A stretch of 64,000 bases of DNA from Rhizobium leguminosarum (GTDB taxonomy: Bacteria > Pseudomonadota > Alphaproteobacteria > Rhizobiales > Rhizobiaceae): assembly GCF_001679785.1 (NCBI RefSeq), contig NZ_CP016286.1:1860001-1924000 (forward strand). The letters run 5' to 3'. Under the pieces are notes generated by a model that saw only the letters and a program-made list of their open reading frames with translations, made no database searches and was not told where the DNA came from. A program made the position numbers and the translations under genes. Numbering within the stretch: the stretch's first letter is position 1; each line of letters begins with the position of its first letter. Positions 36,307 through 45,800 of this stretch are shown piece by piece.

Positions 36307-37613
36307 GCAGCCGTTGCTCCGGCTAGATCGATCAGATGCATGTAGGACCCCGCCACCTGCCCGCACCGGAGCCCGGCTGCACCCAGATCGGTCCCGAGCG
36401 CATCCTGCACCTGGAAAAGCCGTTTGCCCTCGCCCTCGGAGACGACGCTGGAATAGTGGAATTCATGGGCCGTCATCATCCGCGCGAAGAAGGCGCCGTC
36501 GAGCGGCACGACACGGCGATAGCCAAGATGGCGCTTTCGCTCGGCATAGCTGGTAACGACGGGCAGCAGGCCGAGCATCTGATGGCGCTTGCCCTCCGCA
36601 TCGATCAGCCCGTCGCCGAGCACCATGTAGCCGCCGCACTCGCCGTAAATCCTGACGCCGCGCGCCGCCGCGTCGAGCATGCCGGCGCGGAAATTCTGCG
36701 CCTCCGCGAGCCGTCCGGCATGCAGCTCAGGATAACCGCCAGGCAGATAGATCGCATCGGCATCGGTAGCTGGTGCCTCGTCGGCAAGCGGCGAGAAAAA
36801 GGAGAGCGCAGCACCCCGGCGGCGCCAGCCGAGCAGCATATGCTCGTAGCAAAAGGCAAAAGCGACATCGCGTGCCACGGCAATGCGTGTGCCCAGCGGC
36901 GGCAGCCGGTCGATATTGGCGGCCGACGGCCGGTTAAGCCCTTGCTTTGCAATGCGTAGCAGAAATTCGAAATTGCATTCCTCGGAAACCGCATCCGCCG
37001 CATTGTCGATGAAAGTGTCGAGGGTTGCATGTTCGCCGGCCTGGACGAGGCCGAGATGGCGCTCCGGCAGGGAAAGCGCCTTGTCGTTGCCGATCACGGC
37101 GATGACAGGCATGCGGATAGCCTCCAGCGCCTGTCGCAGCATCGCTTCGTGCCGGTCACTGCCGACCTTGTTGAGGATGACACCGGCAACGCGGACATTG
37201 GCGCGGAAGCCGGCAAAACCGGCAACCAGCGGCGCCACTGACTGCGACATGCGCGAGGCGTCGACGACGAGCACCACGGAAAGCCCCAGCTGGGCGGCGA
37301 GGTCGGCCGCCGTTCCCTTTCCGTCGGCCGCGCCGTCGAAAAGCCCCATCATCGCCTCGATGACGAGGATGCGGTCGCCGGAACGGTGAAGGGCGGCATT
37401 GGCCGAGATCAGTTCCGGGCGCATCGCCCAGGGATCGAAATTCAGGCAAAGCGTGCCGCTCGCGGCCGCATGAAAGGCAGGATCGATATAGTCGGGGCCG
37501 GCCTTGCCGGGCGCGACCGCGATGCCGCGCCGGCGAAGCGCTCGGAGCAGCCCGAGCGTCACCGTCGTCTTGCCGGCGCCGGAGGAAGGTGCTGCGATCA
37601 GGAGGCCGCTCAT
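36303..37613 (-). CDS. cobB: Cobyrinic acid a,c-diamide synthase CobB
   Basis: A 436-residue glutamine amidotransferase that amidates the a and c side chains of hydrogenobyrinic acid. The N-terminal ATP-binding P-loop is APSSGAGKTTV, and the C-terminal class I GATase-like domain has YGECGGYMVLG with the nucleophile Cys. The ATG at 37613 overlaps the cobA stop by four bases, so it is translationally coupled on both sides. Confidence 0.95.
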   Translation of the reverse strand: MSGLLIAAPSSGAGKTTVTLGLLRALRRRGIAVAPGKAGPDYIDPAFHAAASGTLCLNFDPWAMRPELISANAALHRSGDRILVIEAMMGLFDGAADGKGTAADLAAQLGLSVVLVVDASRMSQSVAPLVAGFAGFRANVRVAGVILNKVGSDRHEAMLRQALEAIRMPVIAVIGNDKALSLPERHLGLVQAGEHATLDTFIDNAADAVSEECNFEFLLRIAKQGLNRPSAANIDRLPPLGTRIAVARDVAFAFCYEHMLLGWRRRGAALSFFSPLADEAPATDADAIYLPGGYPELHAGRLAEAQNFRAGMLDAAARGVRIYGECGGYMVLGDGLIDAEGKRHQMLGLLPVVTSYAERKRHLGYRRVVPLDGAFFARMMTAHEFHYSSVVSEGEGKRLFQVQDALGTDLGAAGLRCGQVAGSYMHLIDLAGATAA

Positions 37614-38449
37614 GCCGTCACCTTGCCGGAACGGCGGAATGGATCGGGTTGCAGCCGCCGTCCGCCGAGGGCGCCGAGCCAATCGAGCGAGGCCCTGAGC
37701 CGCACCACCTCGCCAACGACGACCACCGCCGGCGGCTCCAGGCCGGAGGCAGCAACGGCCTCGATCGCCTCTCCAAGCGTCGTCTCCAGCACCTGCTGAC
37801 GGCCGGTGGCAGCATTGCAGACGAAGGCAACGGGCTCCGACGGCAGCCGCCCGGCAGCGATCAGATTGGCGCTGATCTCGGCGATATGTTTCATCGCCAT
37901 ATACATCACGATGACGGGCGAGCCCCGGCCGATCGCCTCCCAATTGATCCGCTCGGGGACGATGCCCGAGGAATCATGGCCGGTGAGGAAAGTGACAGCA
38001 TGGTTGATGTCGCGATGCGTCACCGGAATGCCGGCATAGGCGAGCCCGCCGATACCGGCGGTGATGCCGGGCACGATGCGGAAGGGGATATTGTGTTCGA
38101 CCAACATCAGCGCCTCTTCGCCGCCGCGACCGAAGACGAAGGGATCGCCGCCCTTCAGCCGCAGCACCCGCTTGCCGGCGCGCGCCAGTTCCACCAGCCG
38201 CAGCGAGATGTCGCGCTGTTTGGCCGAAGGCTTGCCGCCGCGCTTGCCGGCATATTCCACCAACGTTTCCGGCCGCGCCAGCGCCAGGCATTCTTCGTTG
38301 ACCAGCGCGTCGTGAACAATGACGTCAGCCTCGGAAAGCCCTTTGGCGGCGAGCAGCGTCAGAAGCCCGGGATCGCCGGGACCGGCGCCGACGAGCCAGA
38401 CGCTGCCCGGCTCAAGCGCCGGAAGATGGGAGAATGCGGCATCGATCAT
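37610..38449 (-). CDS. cobA: Uroporphyrinogen-III C-methyltransferase CobA
   Basis: A 279-residue SUMT that uses two SAM to make precorrin-2, the entry to cobalamin and siroheme. Motifs are VGAGPGDPGLLTL near the start, LKGGDPFVFGRGGEE, and GIPVTHRDINHAVTF. It is the first gene of the coupled cobA-cobB-cobC-cobD set. The upstream gap to the nucleoside hydrolase is about 190 bp and ends with a strong hairpin. Confidence 0.96.
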   Translation of the reverse strand: MIDAAFSHLPALEPGSVWLVGAGPGDPGLLTLLAAKGLSEADVIVHDALVNEECLALARPETLVEYAGKRGGKPSAKQRDISLRLVELARAGKRVLRLKGGDPFVFGRGGEEALMLVEHNIPFRIVPGITAGIGGLAYAGIPVTHRDINHAVTFLTGHDSSGIVPERINWEAIGRGSPVIVMYMAMKHIAEISANLIAAGRLPSEPVAFVCNAATGRQQVLETTLGEAIEAVAASGLEPPAVVVVGEVVRLRASLDWLGALGGRRLQPDPFRRSGKVTA

Positions 38450-38603
38450 GTTGCTGATCTAGGCCCCGTAAGGGGTAAGGTCAACGCCGTCAGCACCGCC
38501 TCACTCGAAGTTGCTGAGATGACCATGACTCACTTTGCGAGGGAGCGAATTCAAATCCTCGGGAAATCCGAATAACACTATGAATTATGGTCGTATTGTC
38601 GCG

Positions 38604-38630
38604 GAGCCGGCTGCGCCGCAGCCGGCTCCC
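38604..38630 (-). terminator. Strong GC hairpin after the nucleoside hydrolase gene
   Basis: GGAGCCGGCTGCG pairs with CGCAGCCGGCTCC (13-base arms around one base, which in practice fold with a small loop), seven bases after the stop codon. It has no T tract, so termination is possible but not certain. Confidence 0.5.
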
Positions 38631-38636
38631 AAGCGG

Positions 38637-39590
38637 TCAGGCTGCAAGCAGCGTGTTGCGGATGAGGTCGAGGACCTTTCTCGACTCAATGCCGGTGCAG
38701 ACCACCTGGCTCGGCAGGCCATCCCAGGCGCCGTCAGGTGGAAAACGCCGTCCGTCCGGCCTGACGATCGTCTGACCGTCGGCGATGCCGCCGCAGACGA
38801 CACGCACCGCACCCGATATCGACGAGAACAACTCCGGCGCCACGGCATAGACGCAAGCGCAGCTGTCATGCACCATCATGCCGTCTTCGACCGCATGCTT
38901 GTAGAAGTCGATGTAGGACTGCGAAAGTGCGTCGAGCTGCTTGACCGCCCTGTCACCCCTAGCTGCCATTTCACCGAGATAGCTGCGGCTCATCGTGGTG
39001 ATTGCAGTGACATCGAGGCCGATGACGGCCACCTTCCACGGCGCGGTCATGACGATGTCGGCAGCCTCGGGATCACCGTGGATATTGGCCTCGGCGACCG
39101 GCGAGACATTGCCCGGCACATAGAAATTGCCGCCCATGATGACGACGTCCTTCGCCAGCGTCGCAATCTCCGGGTCTTCCTTCAGCGCCAGCGCCAGATT
39201 GGTCATTCGGCCAACGGCGACGAGTCGCACTTCGCCCGGATGGGCGCGTACCGTGTCGATGATAAAGCGATGCGCCGGGCGCGGATCGAGCGGCAGGTCG
39301 ATCGTCTCCGGTACGTCGATATCGCCGAGACCGTTGTCGCCATGCACCATGGCCGGCCATGGCCGCTCCGCGCGCGAGGAATCGATGGTGACGCTGGCGC
39401 CTTTGGAAACGGGTGCCGGAATATTCCATTCGCGCTTGAGGAAGAGCGCATTGCGCGTCGTCGTCTCGACCGAGGCGTTGCCGAAGACCGTGGTGATGCC
39501 GAGAAGCTCGATTTCGGGATGACGATGCAGGAAGAGAAGCGCCATGGCGTCGTCGACGCCAGGGTCAGTGTCATAAATGACCTTGTGCAT
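38637..39590 (-). CDS. Inosine/uridine-preferring nucleoside hydrolase
   Basis: A 317-residue N-ribohydrolase with the calcium-binding signature YDTDPGVDDAMAL at the start, and the GGNFYVPGNVSP and MVHDSCACVYA segments expected for the family. It splits ribonucleosides to base and ribose, probably in the cytoplasm. It is oddly placed between cobE and cobA. It could salvage nucleosides, and a link to the lower base or nucleotide loop of cobalamin is only speculation. Confidence 0.93.
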   Translation of the reverse strand: MHKVIYDTDPGVDDAMALLFLHRHPEIELLGITTVFGNASVETTTRNALFLKREWNIPAPVSKGASVTIDSSRAERPWPAMVHGDNGLGDIDVPETIDLPLDPRPAHRFIIDTVRAHPGEVRLVAVGRMTNLALALKEDPEIATLAKDVVIMGGNFYVPGNVSPVAEANIHGDPEAADIVMTAPWKVAVIGLDVTAITTMSRSYLGEMAARGDRAVKQLDALSQSYIDFYKHAVEDGMMVHDSCACVYAVAPELFSSISGAVRVVCGGIADGQTIVRPDGRRFPPDGAWDGLPSQVVCTGIESRKVLDLIRNTLLAA

Positions 39591-39660
39591 GAGATATCCT
39601 CTAGATGTGAACCGTGAGGCTGCCGGACGGCGCCGTGAATTGGCGCCAACATAACGCCGA

Positions 39661-40080
39661 TCACGCTTTCTGCAACCCGCTGCGGGCAACTGCCGCCGTC
39701 GCATGTGCAGATTTGATCTTGGCGACAGCAAGCTCGGCATTCGGCCCCGCAGCGGCCAGCGCAGCTGCCTCGGAGACCCCATGGCAGCCGACGCGGGCAA
39801 AGACAATCGCGGAGGGATTCGCGAGCCGCGGCGTCTCCTCCTCCAGCCGCAGCGCGCCGAAGAACACGGCAGGCACGGAAAAATGCGCGGCAACGGCAAG
39901 GATCGCCGGCTCCAATCTTCGGCTGTCGATCGAGGCAATAGCTGTGAGTTCCGCCGCGCCGATAGCGGCTGCGTCGAGCGCCTCGATCGCAAGCGCCAGC
40001 ATCTCGGCAGGCGGCGTGCCGCGCTCGCAGCCGAGGCCGAGCACGTGGCGCCTCGCCGTATCGAAAGAGATATCGCTCAT
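39661..40080 (-). CDS. cobE: Cobalamin biosynthesis protein CobE
   Basis: A 139-residue protein of the CobE/GbiG (CbiG C-terminal) family. VLGLGCERGTPPAEML is the typical opening, and ASIDSRRLEPAILAVA follows. Its biochemical role in the aerobic pathway is unclear, but it is consistently found with cob genes. The preferred start is ATG 40080. It is divergent from the TauE/SafE-type gene and upstream of the nucleoside hydrolase. Confidence 0.9.
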   Translation of the reverse strand: MSDISFDTARRHVLGLGCERGTPPAEMLALAIEALDAAAIGAAELTAIASIDSRRLEPAILAVAAHFSVPAVFFGALRLEEETPRLANPSAIVFARVGCHGVSEAAALAAAGPNAELAVAKIKSAHATAAVARSGLQKA

Positions 40081-40139
40081 GGAAACCGTCAAATACGCCC
40101 TGCCCATGTCTTTGCAGACATTGCAGCTCGGGACGGCAA

Positions 40140-40967
40140 ATGCAACAAGGCCCTCCGAAATCCCTTGCCCGAAAGACCACCTTGCCCGATATCACATTCC
40201 ATCTGCTTCTGCTGCTCTGCGCGGCGGCTTTCTTTGCCGGGTTCGTCGATTCCATTGCCGGCGGCGGCGGCCTCATCACCGTCCCCGTCATGCTGATCGC
40301 AGGTTTTCCGCCGCTCCAGACCCTCGGCACCAACAAGGTGCAGTCCCTCTTCGGCGCGGCCTCGGCCACGATCGCCTATGCCCGCAAGGGCCATGTGCAG
40401 CTTGCGGAACAATTGCCGATGGCGCTGATGGCTGTCATGGGCGGTTCGCTCGGCGCGGCACTCGCCACGATCGTTCCAGGCCAGATGCTGCAGGCCATCA
40501 TGCCGGTGCTCCTGGTGGCGATCGCCATCTTCTTCGCCGTCAAGCCGAACCTCAACGACCTCGACACTTACCGCCGCATGACCCCCTTTACCTTCGGCCT
40601 GACCCTGGTGCCCATTATCGGCTTCTATGATGGCGTCTTCGGCCCCGGCACGGGCTCCTTCTTCATGCTGGCCTTCGTCACGCTCGCCGGCTTCGGCATG
40701 CTGAAGGCGACGGCCCACACCAAGCTTCTCAATCTTGGCTCGAATTTCGGCGCGCTGATCGTCTTCGCAAGCTTCGGCGCGATACTCTGGAAGATCGGCC
40801 TGTTGATGGGTGCTTGCCAGTTCCTCGGCGCGCAGCTGGGCTCGCGGCTAGCCATGCGCATCGGCGCAAAGCTCATCAAGCCGCTGCTCGTGATCGTCTG
40901 CGTCGCCCTTGCGGTAAAGCTGCTCGCCGACCCGGAAAATCCGCTGCGTGTCTGGCTCGGCGTCTGA
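40140..40967 (+). CDS. TauE/SafE (TSUP) family membrane transporter
   Basis: A permease of up to 275 residues with about eight hydrophobic segments and the family's two repeated glycine-rich motifs: GFVDSIAGGGGLITVP near the start and GFYDGVFGPGTGSFFM at mid-protein. A TTG at 40182 is a possible later start. TSUP proteins move sulfite, sulfonates or other anions. The location beside cobE raises the possibility of a role in cobalt or corrinoid physiology, but the sequence does not show it. Confidence 0.9.
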   Translation: MQQGPPKSLARKTTLPDITFHLLLLLCAAAFFAGFVDSIAGGGGLITVPVMLIAGFPPLQTLGTNKVQSLFGAASATIAYARKGHVQLAEQLPMALMAVMGGSLGAALATIVPGQMLQAIMPVLLVAIAIFFAVKPNLNDLDTYRRMTPFTFGLTLVPIIGFYDGVFGPGTGSFFMLAFVTLAGFGMLKATAHTKLLNLGSNFGALIVFASFGAILWKIGLLMGACQFLGAQLGSRLAMRIGAKLIKPLLVIVCVALAVKLLADPENPLRVWLGV

Positions 40968-41078
40968 CACGACCCCTCGACCCTCTTCCATTACCTCTGG
41001 CGTAATTGATAAGGTGCATCGCCTTCCCGCATGATCGGACTGCCTGGAACTGACGGGCGATCAAAAGGAGATGACCCG

Positions 41079-41444
41079 ATGAACGACGCAAACACCAACG
41101 CAGAGCGCTATCTCGCCATCTGGAACGAGACGGATGCCGCTCGCCGTCGCGCTCTCATCGCCGAGAGCTGGAGCAAAGCCGCGACCTATATCGACCCACT
41201 GATGCGCGGCGAAGGCCATGAGCAGATCAATTCGCTGGTCGAGGCGGTACAAAGCCGCTTCCCCGGCTTCCGCTTCGCCCTGATCGGGGCGGCCGACGGC
41301 TACGGCGACAACCTGCGCTTCTCCTGGGGCCTCGGCCCGGAAAACGGCGATGCGCTAATCAAGGGCACGGATTTCGCCGAGCTCGAAGGCGGCAAGCTGA
41401 AATCCGTCCGCGGTTTCATAGATTTGCTGCCGGAAGCCGCCTGA
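41079..41444 (+). CDS. NTF2-like (SnoaL-type) protein
   Basis: A 121-residue cone-fold protein (RYLAIWNETDAARRRALI, then SWSKAATYIDPLMRGEG) of the nuclear transport factor 2 superfamily. It may be a small enzyme or a ligand-binding protein. An AAAGGAG site supports the ATG at 41079. Its stop overlaps the ATG of the XRE regulator, so both are one unit. Confidence 0.82.
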   Translation: MNDANTNAERYLAIWNETDAARRRALIAESWSKAATYIDPLMRGEGHEQINSLVEAVQSRFPGFRFALIGAADGYGDNLRFSWGLGPENGDALIKGTDFAELEGGKLKSVRGFIDLLPEAA

Positions 41445-42238
41445 TGACGCCGACCGCCCGCTCCCTTGGAGACCATCTGCGCGAATGGCGCCAGCGCCGC
41501 CGCATGAGCCAGCTCGACCTCGCGCTGGAGGCAGAGATCTCGCAGCGGCATCTGAGCTTCATCGAGAGCGGGCGCTCGACACCGAGCCGCGACATGCTGC
41601 TGCATCTTGCCGAACGGCTCGACGTGCCCCTTCGCGATAGGAACCCGCTGCTGCTCGCGGCGGGTTTCGCTCCTGTTTTTGCCGAACGCGCGCTCGACGA
41701 TCCCGCATTGGAACCGGCCCGTCGCGCCATCGACATGGTGCTGAAAGGGCACGAGCCCTTCCCAGCAATCGCTGTCGACCGCCATTGGACACTCATCGCG
41801 GCCAATGCGGCCATCGCTCCGCTGCTCTCAGCCGTTGCCGACCAGTCTCTGCTCACGCCACCCGTCAACGTACTGCGCCTCAGCCTGCATCCACAAGGAT
41901 TGGCGCCCCATATCAAAAACCTTTCCGAGTGGCGCGCCCACCTTATCGGCAGGCTGCGCCAACAGCTCTCGGCTTCGGGCGATCCAATGTTGGACAAGCT
42001 TTTGAAGGAGTTGCTGTCCTATCCAACGCCTAAAACTGCTGGCGAGGTCCATACCGACTATGCCGGCATCGCCGTTCCCCTTCAGCTTTCGACCAAGGCC
42101 GGCTTGCTTTCCCTGATCTCGACAACGACTGTGTTCGGCACGCCTGTCGAAATCACTTTGTCGGAACTCGCGGTCGAATCCTTCTTCCCGGCAGATGAGG
42201 AAACGGCTGCCATCCTGCGCAGCCTCGCGCTCAACTGA
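41444..42238 (+). CDS. XRE family regulator with MmyB-like ligand-binding domain
   Basis: A 264-residue protein with an N-terminal Cro/C1 helix-turn-helix (RMSQLDLALEAEISQRHLSF, residues about 20-40). The C-terminal MmyB-like domain (about residues 100-260) often binds fatty acids or other hydrophobic ligands in actinobacterial relatives. It is coupled to the NTF2-like gene and probably regulates that pair. It converges with cobO. Confidence 0.88.
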   Translation: MTPTARSLGDHLREWRQRRRMSQLDLALEAEISQRHLSFIESGRSTPSRDMLLHLAERLDVPLRDRNPLLLAAGFAPVFAERALDDPALEPARRAIDMVLKGHEPFPAIAVDRHWTLIAANAAIAPLLSAVADQSLLTPPVNVLRLSLHPQGLAPHIKNLSEWRAHLIGRLRQQLSASGDPMLDKLLKELLSYPTPKTAGEVHTDYAGIAVPLQLSTKAGLLSLISTTTVFGTPVEITLSELAVESFFPADEETAAILRSLALN

Positions 42239-42242
42239 CGCC

Positions 42243-42878
42243 TCAGAACTCCACGCCCGGCTGGCCCTTGATGCCGGAGCGGAAGGGATGTTTGACGAGT
42301 TCCATCTCGGTCACCAGATCGGCGATTTCGATCAGTTCTTCCTTGGCGTTGCGCCCCGTCAGCACGACATGTGTCATGGCGGGCTTCTCGTTCTTCAGGA
42401 AAGTGACGACGTCGTTGATGTCGAGATAGTCGTAGCGTAGTGCGATGTTGATCTCGTCGAGCAGCACCATGGAATTGCGCTCGTCGCGGATCAGCTCCTT
42501 GGCCTTTTCCCAGGCGGCTGAGGCTGCGGCGACATCGCGGGCGCGGTCCTGCGTTTCCCAGGTGAAACCTTCTCCCATCGTGTGGAACTGGCAGAGATCG
42601 GAGAAATGCTTCTCGATCAGGTCACGCTCTCCGGTCCACATCGCACCCTTGATGAACTGCACGACGGCCGAAGGCTTGCCGTGGGCGATATGGCGGAAGA
42701 TCATCCCGAAGGCCGCCGAGGACTTGCCCTTGCCCTTGCCCGTATGAACGATGATCAGGCCCTTGCCATCGGTCTTGGTCGCCATGATCTTGTCGCGCGC
42801 GGCCTTCTTCTTCGCCATTTTCTCGGCGTGGCGCGCATCATCCTTGCCGGTTTCGTTTTCCGGGATCTCGTCACTCAT
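42243..42878 (-). CDS. cobO: Cob(I)yrinic acid a,c-diamide adenosyltransferase CobO
   Basis: A 211-residue CobA/CobO-type corrinoid adenosyltransferase that adds the 5'-deoxyadenosyl ligand. The P-loop is TGKGKGKSSAAFG (about residues 46-58), followed by VQFIKGAMWTGE and LLDEINIALRYDY. It starts three bases after the cobN stop and is the last gene of the riboswitch-led cobP-cobW-cobN-cobO operon. Confidence 0.96.
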   Translation of the reverse strand: MSDEIPENETGKDDARHAEKMAKKKAARDKIMATKTDGKGLIIVHTGKGKGKSSAAFGMIFRHIAHGKPSAVVQFIKGAMWTGERDLIEKHFSDLCQFHTMGEGFTWETQDRARDVAAASAAWEKAKELIRDERNSMVLLDEINIALRYDYLDINDVVTFLKNEKPAMTHVVLTGRNAKEELIEIADLVTEMELVKHPFRSGIKGQPGVEF

Positions 42879-42881
42879 AGC

Positions 42882-45800
42882 TCACCTCATTCTGTTGTTT
42901 GCAGCCAGATGGAACCGGGCCGAATTGCTGCGCGGCGTCCAGAGGCTGCGGTCGATCGCCTCGCACAGCCGCTCTCTCATTTCGTCGAATGCCGCAGGGT
43001 TCTTCTCGATCATGAAGTCGCGCACGCCGGCATCGGCGACAAAGGCTTGGTAGACGGCCTCGAAATGATGTTCGCCGACTGCGCCCGTCGTCGCCGAAAA
43101 GGCGAAGAGATAATCGACCGTAGCAGCGATCTCGGCAGCGCCCTTGTAGCCGTGGCGCATGACACCCGATATCCATTTCGGATTGACGACGCGCCCGCGC
43201 ACGACCCGGCCGATCTCCTCTTCCAGCGAACGGATCACCGGCTTTTCCGGCCTGGAATGGTCGTTGTGATAGATCTCGGGACGCGCACCAGTGAGCTGTC
43301 CGGCCGCCGCCGCCATGCCGCCCTCGAACTGGTAATAATCGTCGCTGTCGAGCAGATCGTGCTCGCGATTGTCCTGGTTCTGAATGACGGCCTGCACCGA
43401 GCGCAGCCGCTCCTCGAACAGACCGCGTTCGGCCTTGCCCTCCTCGCCGGCGCCATAGGCATAGCTGCCCCAGACGAGATAGGCCTCGGCAAGATCGGCG
43501 CGCCGCTCCCAGCCCTTCTCGTCGATCAGCGCCTGCAGGCCGGCGCCGTAAGCGCCGGGCTTCGAGCCGAAGACGCGGTAGCCCGCCCGCCGCGCTGCCG
43601 TCTTCTCGTCGAGACCCGCAGCCGCAAGCCGCGCCGCCTCGCCGCGCATGCGCTCGGCAATGGGATTGTCGGCAACATCCTCCTCCAGCGCGCCGACGGC
43701 GCGGATCGCCTTGTCGAACAGTGCGATCTGCTCGGGAAAGGCATCGCGGAAGAAGCCGGAAATGCGGAGCGTCACGTCGACGCGCGGCCGCCCGAGCATC
43801 GCCGGCGGAATGATCTCGTAGCCGGTGACCCGGCGCGAGCTCATGTCCCAGAGCGGCTTGACGCCGATCAGCGCCAGGGCCTGGGCGATATCGTCGCCGC
43901 CGGTGCGCATGTTCGAAGTGCCCCAGGCCGTCAGCCCGAAGGAGACAGGCCATTCGCCGTGATCCTGCACATAGCGGCGGATAAGCAGTTCCGCCGATTT
44001 CTTGCCGAGTTCGTAGGCGGCCGGCGTCGGGACGGCGCGGCTGTCGACCGAATAGAAATTCCGCCCGGTCGGCAGCACATCGGGCCGCCCGCGCGTCGGC
44101 GCGCCGGAAGGGCCGGGCGCCACGAAGCGGCCGTCGAGGCCTTTGAGCAGGCCGGCGATTTCGGCCGGGCCGGAGGCGAGGATGGAGGGCTTAAGACGGG
44201 TTTCGATCTCGGAGAGTACCGATCTGGCTTGGGACCAGAGGGTTGGACAATCCATCTCGCCGGAAACGAACTTCGCCGAGAGTAGTTCGATGCGCTCGAC
44301 GGTGTCTCCATTGGTTCGCCATGGAGCATCGAGGATATCGGCGAGAATCTCAGGTCGCGGGCCGGTCCAAACGGCGGCCATGTCACAATCGAGAGGGTCG
44401 AAGATGGAGGCCCCCCCTCTGTCCTGCCGGACATCTCCCCCACAAGGGGGGAGATCGAGGATGAGAGGCCCCGCTCAATCTCATGCTTCGAAGGTGCGGC
44501 ATCTTCAAACGGTTCTTTTTCGGGAAGCCCAAGCGACTTGCCGATCTCCCCCCTTGTGGGGGAGATGTCCGGCAGGACAGAGGGGGGTATCCCCCGCATG
44601 CCGCCGCCCAAGCCCGCATCCGCCGCGATCGCCCGCTGCAAGCTCGCATCCCCACCCTCACCCAGCCCGCGCGGCACCCGCGCCAGCGCCACGGTCAGGT
44701 CCGTCAGCAGCCGCCCCTCTGGCGACACACCGAACACATGCAGTCCATCGCGGATCTGCATTTCCTTGAGGTCGCAGAGATAGGCGTCGAGCTTCTTCAG
44801 AGCCTCGCCCTCGCTTTCGCCCTTCGCAATCCCGGCATCCCGGTCGAGGCCGATATCGGTCACGAGATCGAGGATCTGACGGCTGAGCAGACGAATGCGG
44901 CGGGGATCGCCGCCGGAGGCCTCGTAATATTCGTCGACCAGTGCCTCCAGATCCTTCAATGGCCCGTAGCTCTCCGCCCGCGTCAGCGGCGGTGTCAGGT
45001 GATCAATAATGACGGCACTGGCCCTGCGCTTGGCCTGCGTGCCCTCGCCCGGATCGTTGACGATGAAAGGATAGAGGTGCGGCAGCGGCCCGAGAATCGC
45101 TTCCGGATAACATGTCTCCGACAGCGCCAGCGACTTGCCGGGCAGCCATTCGAGATTGCCGTGTTTGCCCATGTGGATGACGGCATGAGCGCCGAATTTC
45201 TCGCGCAGAAAAGCATAGAAGGCGAGATAACCGTGCAGCGGCACGAGATCCGGCGAATGGTAGCTCTCCTTCGGATCGATATTGTAGCCGCGCGCCGGCT
45301 GGATGCCGACGAGCACCTCGCCGAAACGGGCGAACGGCAGAGCGAAGACGCCCTCGCGAAAATACGGATCGTCTTGCGGGCTGCCCCAGCGGGCTCTCAC
45401 CTCATCCTGAATCTTATTGGGAAGAGATTCCAGGAAGCTGTTGTAGCGACTCAGGGAAAGTGTCTCGCGAATGATCTTTCCGTCGGAACCGGAATTGGTC
45501 GGCCCTTCCATCAGGTGGCGGATCAGCGCATCGCCATCGGCGGGAATCTCGGCGACCGGATAACCCGCCGCCCGCATAGCCTTCAGCACCTCGATGGTGC
45601 CTTCAGGCGTATCCAAGCCGACGCCGTTGCCAAGCCGACCGTCGCGGTTCGGATAATTCGCCATGACGAGCGCGATGCGCCGGTTGTGCGCTGACGTCTT
45701 CCGCAGCCGTGCCCAATTGGCGGCAAGCTCCGCCGTATAGTGCACCCGGCCGGCATCGGCCTGGCTGGCGACGATATTGGTCTCGACGGCAGCATCGTAG

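Noticed and set aside
42582..44285. A 567-codon open frame on the plus strand
   Set aside because: It is antisense to cobO and cobN, which have clear homology.
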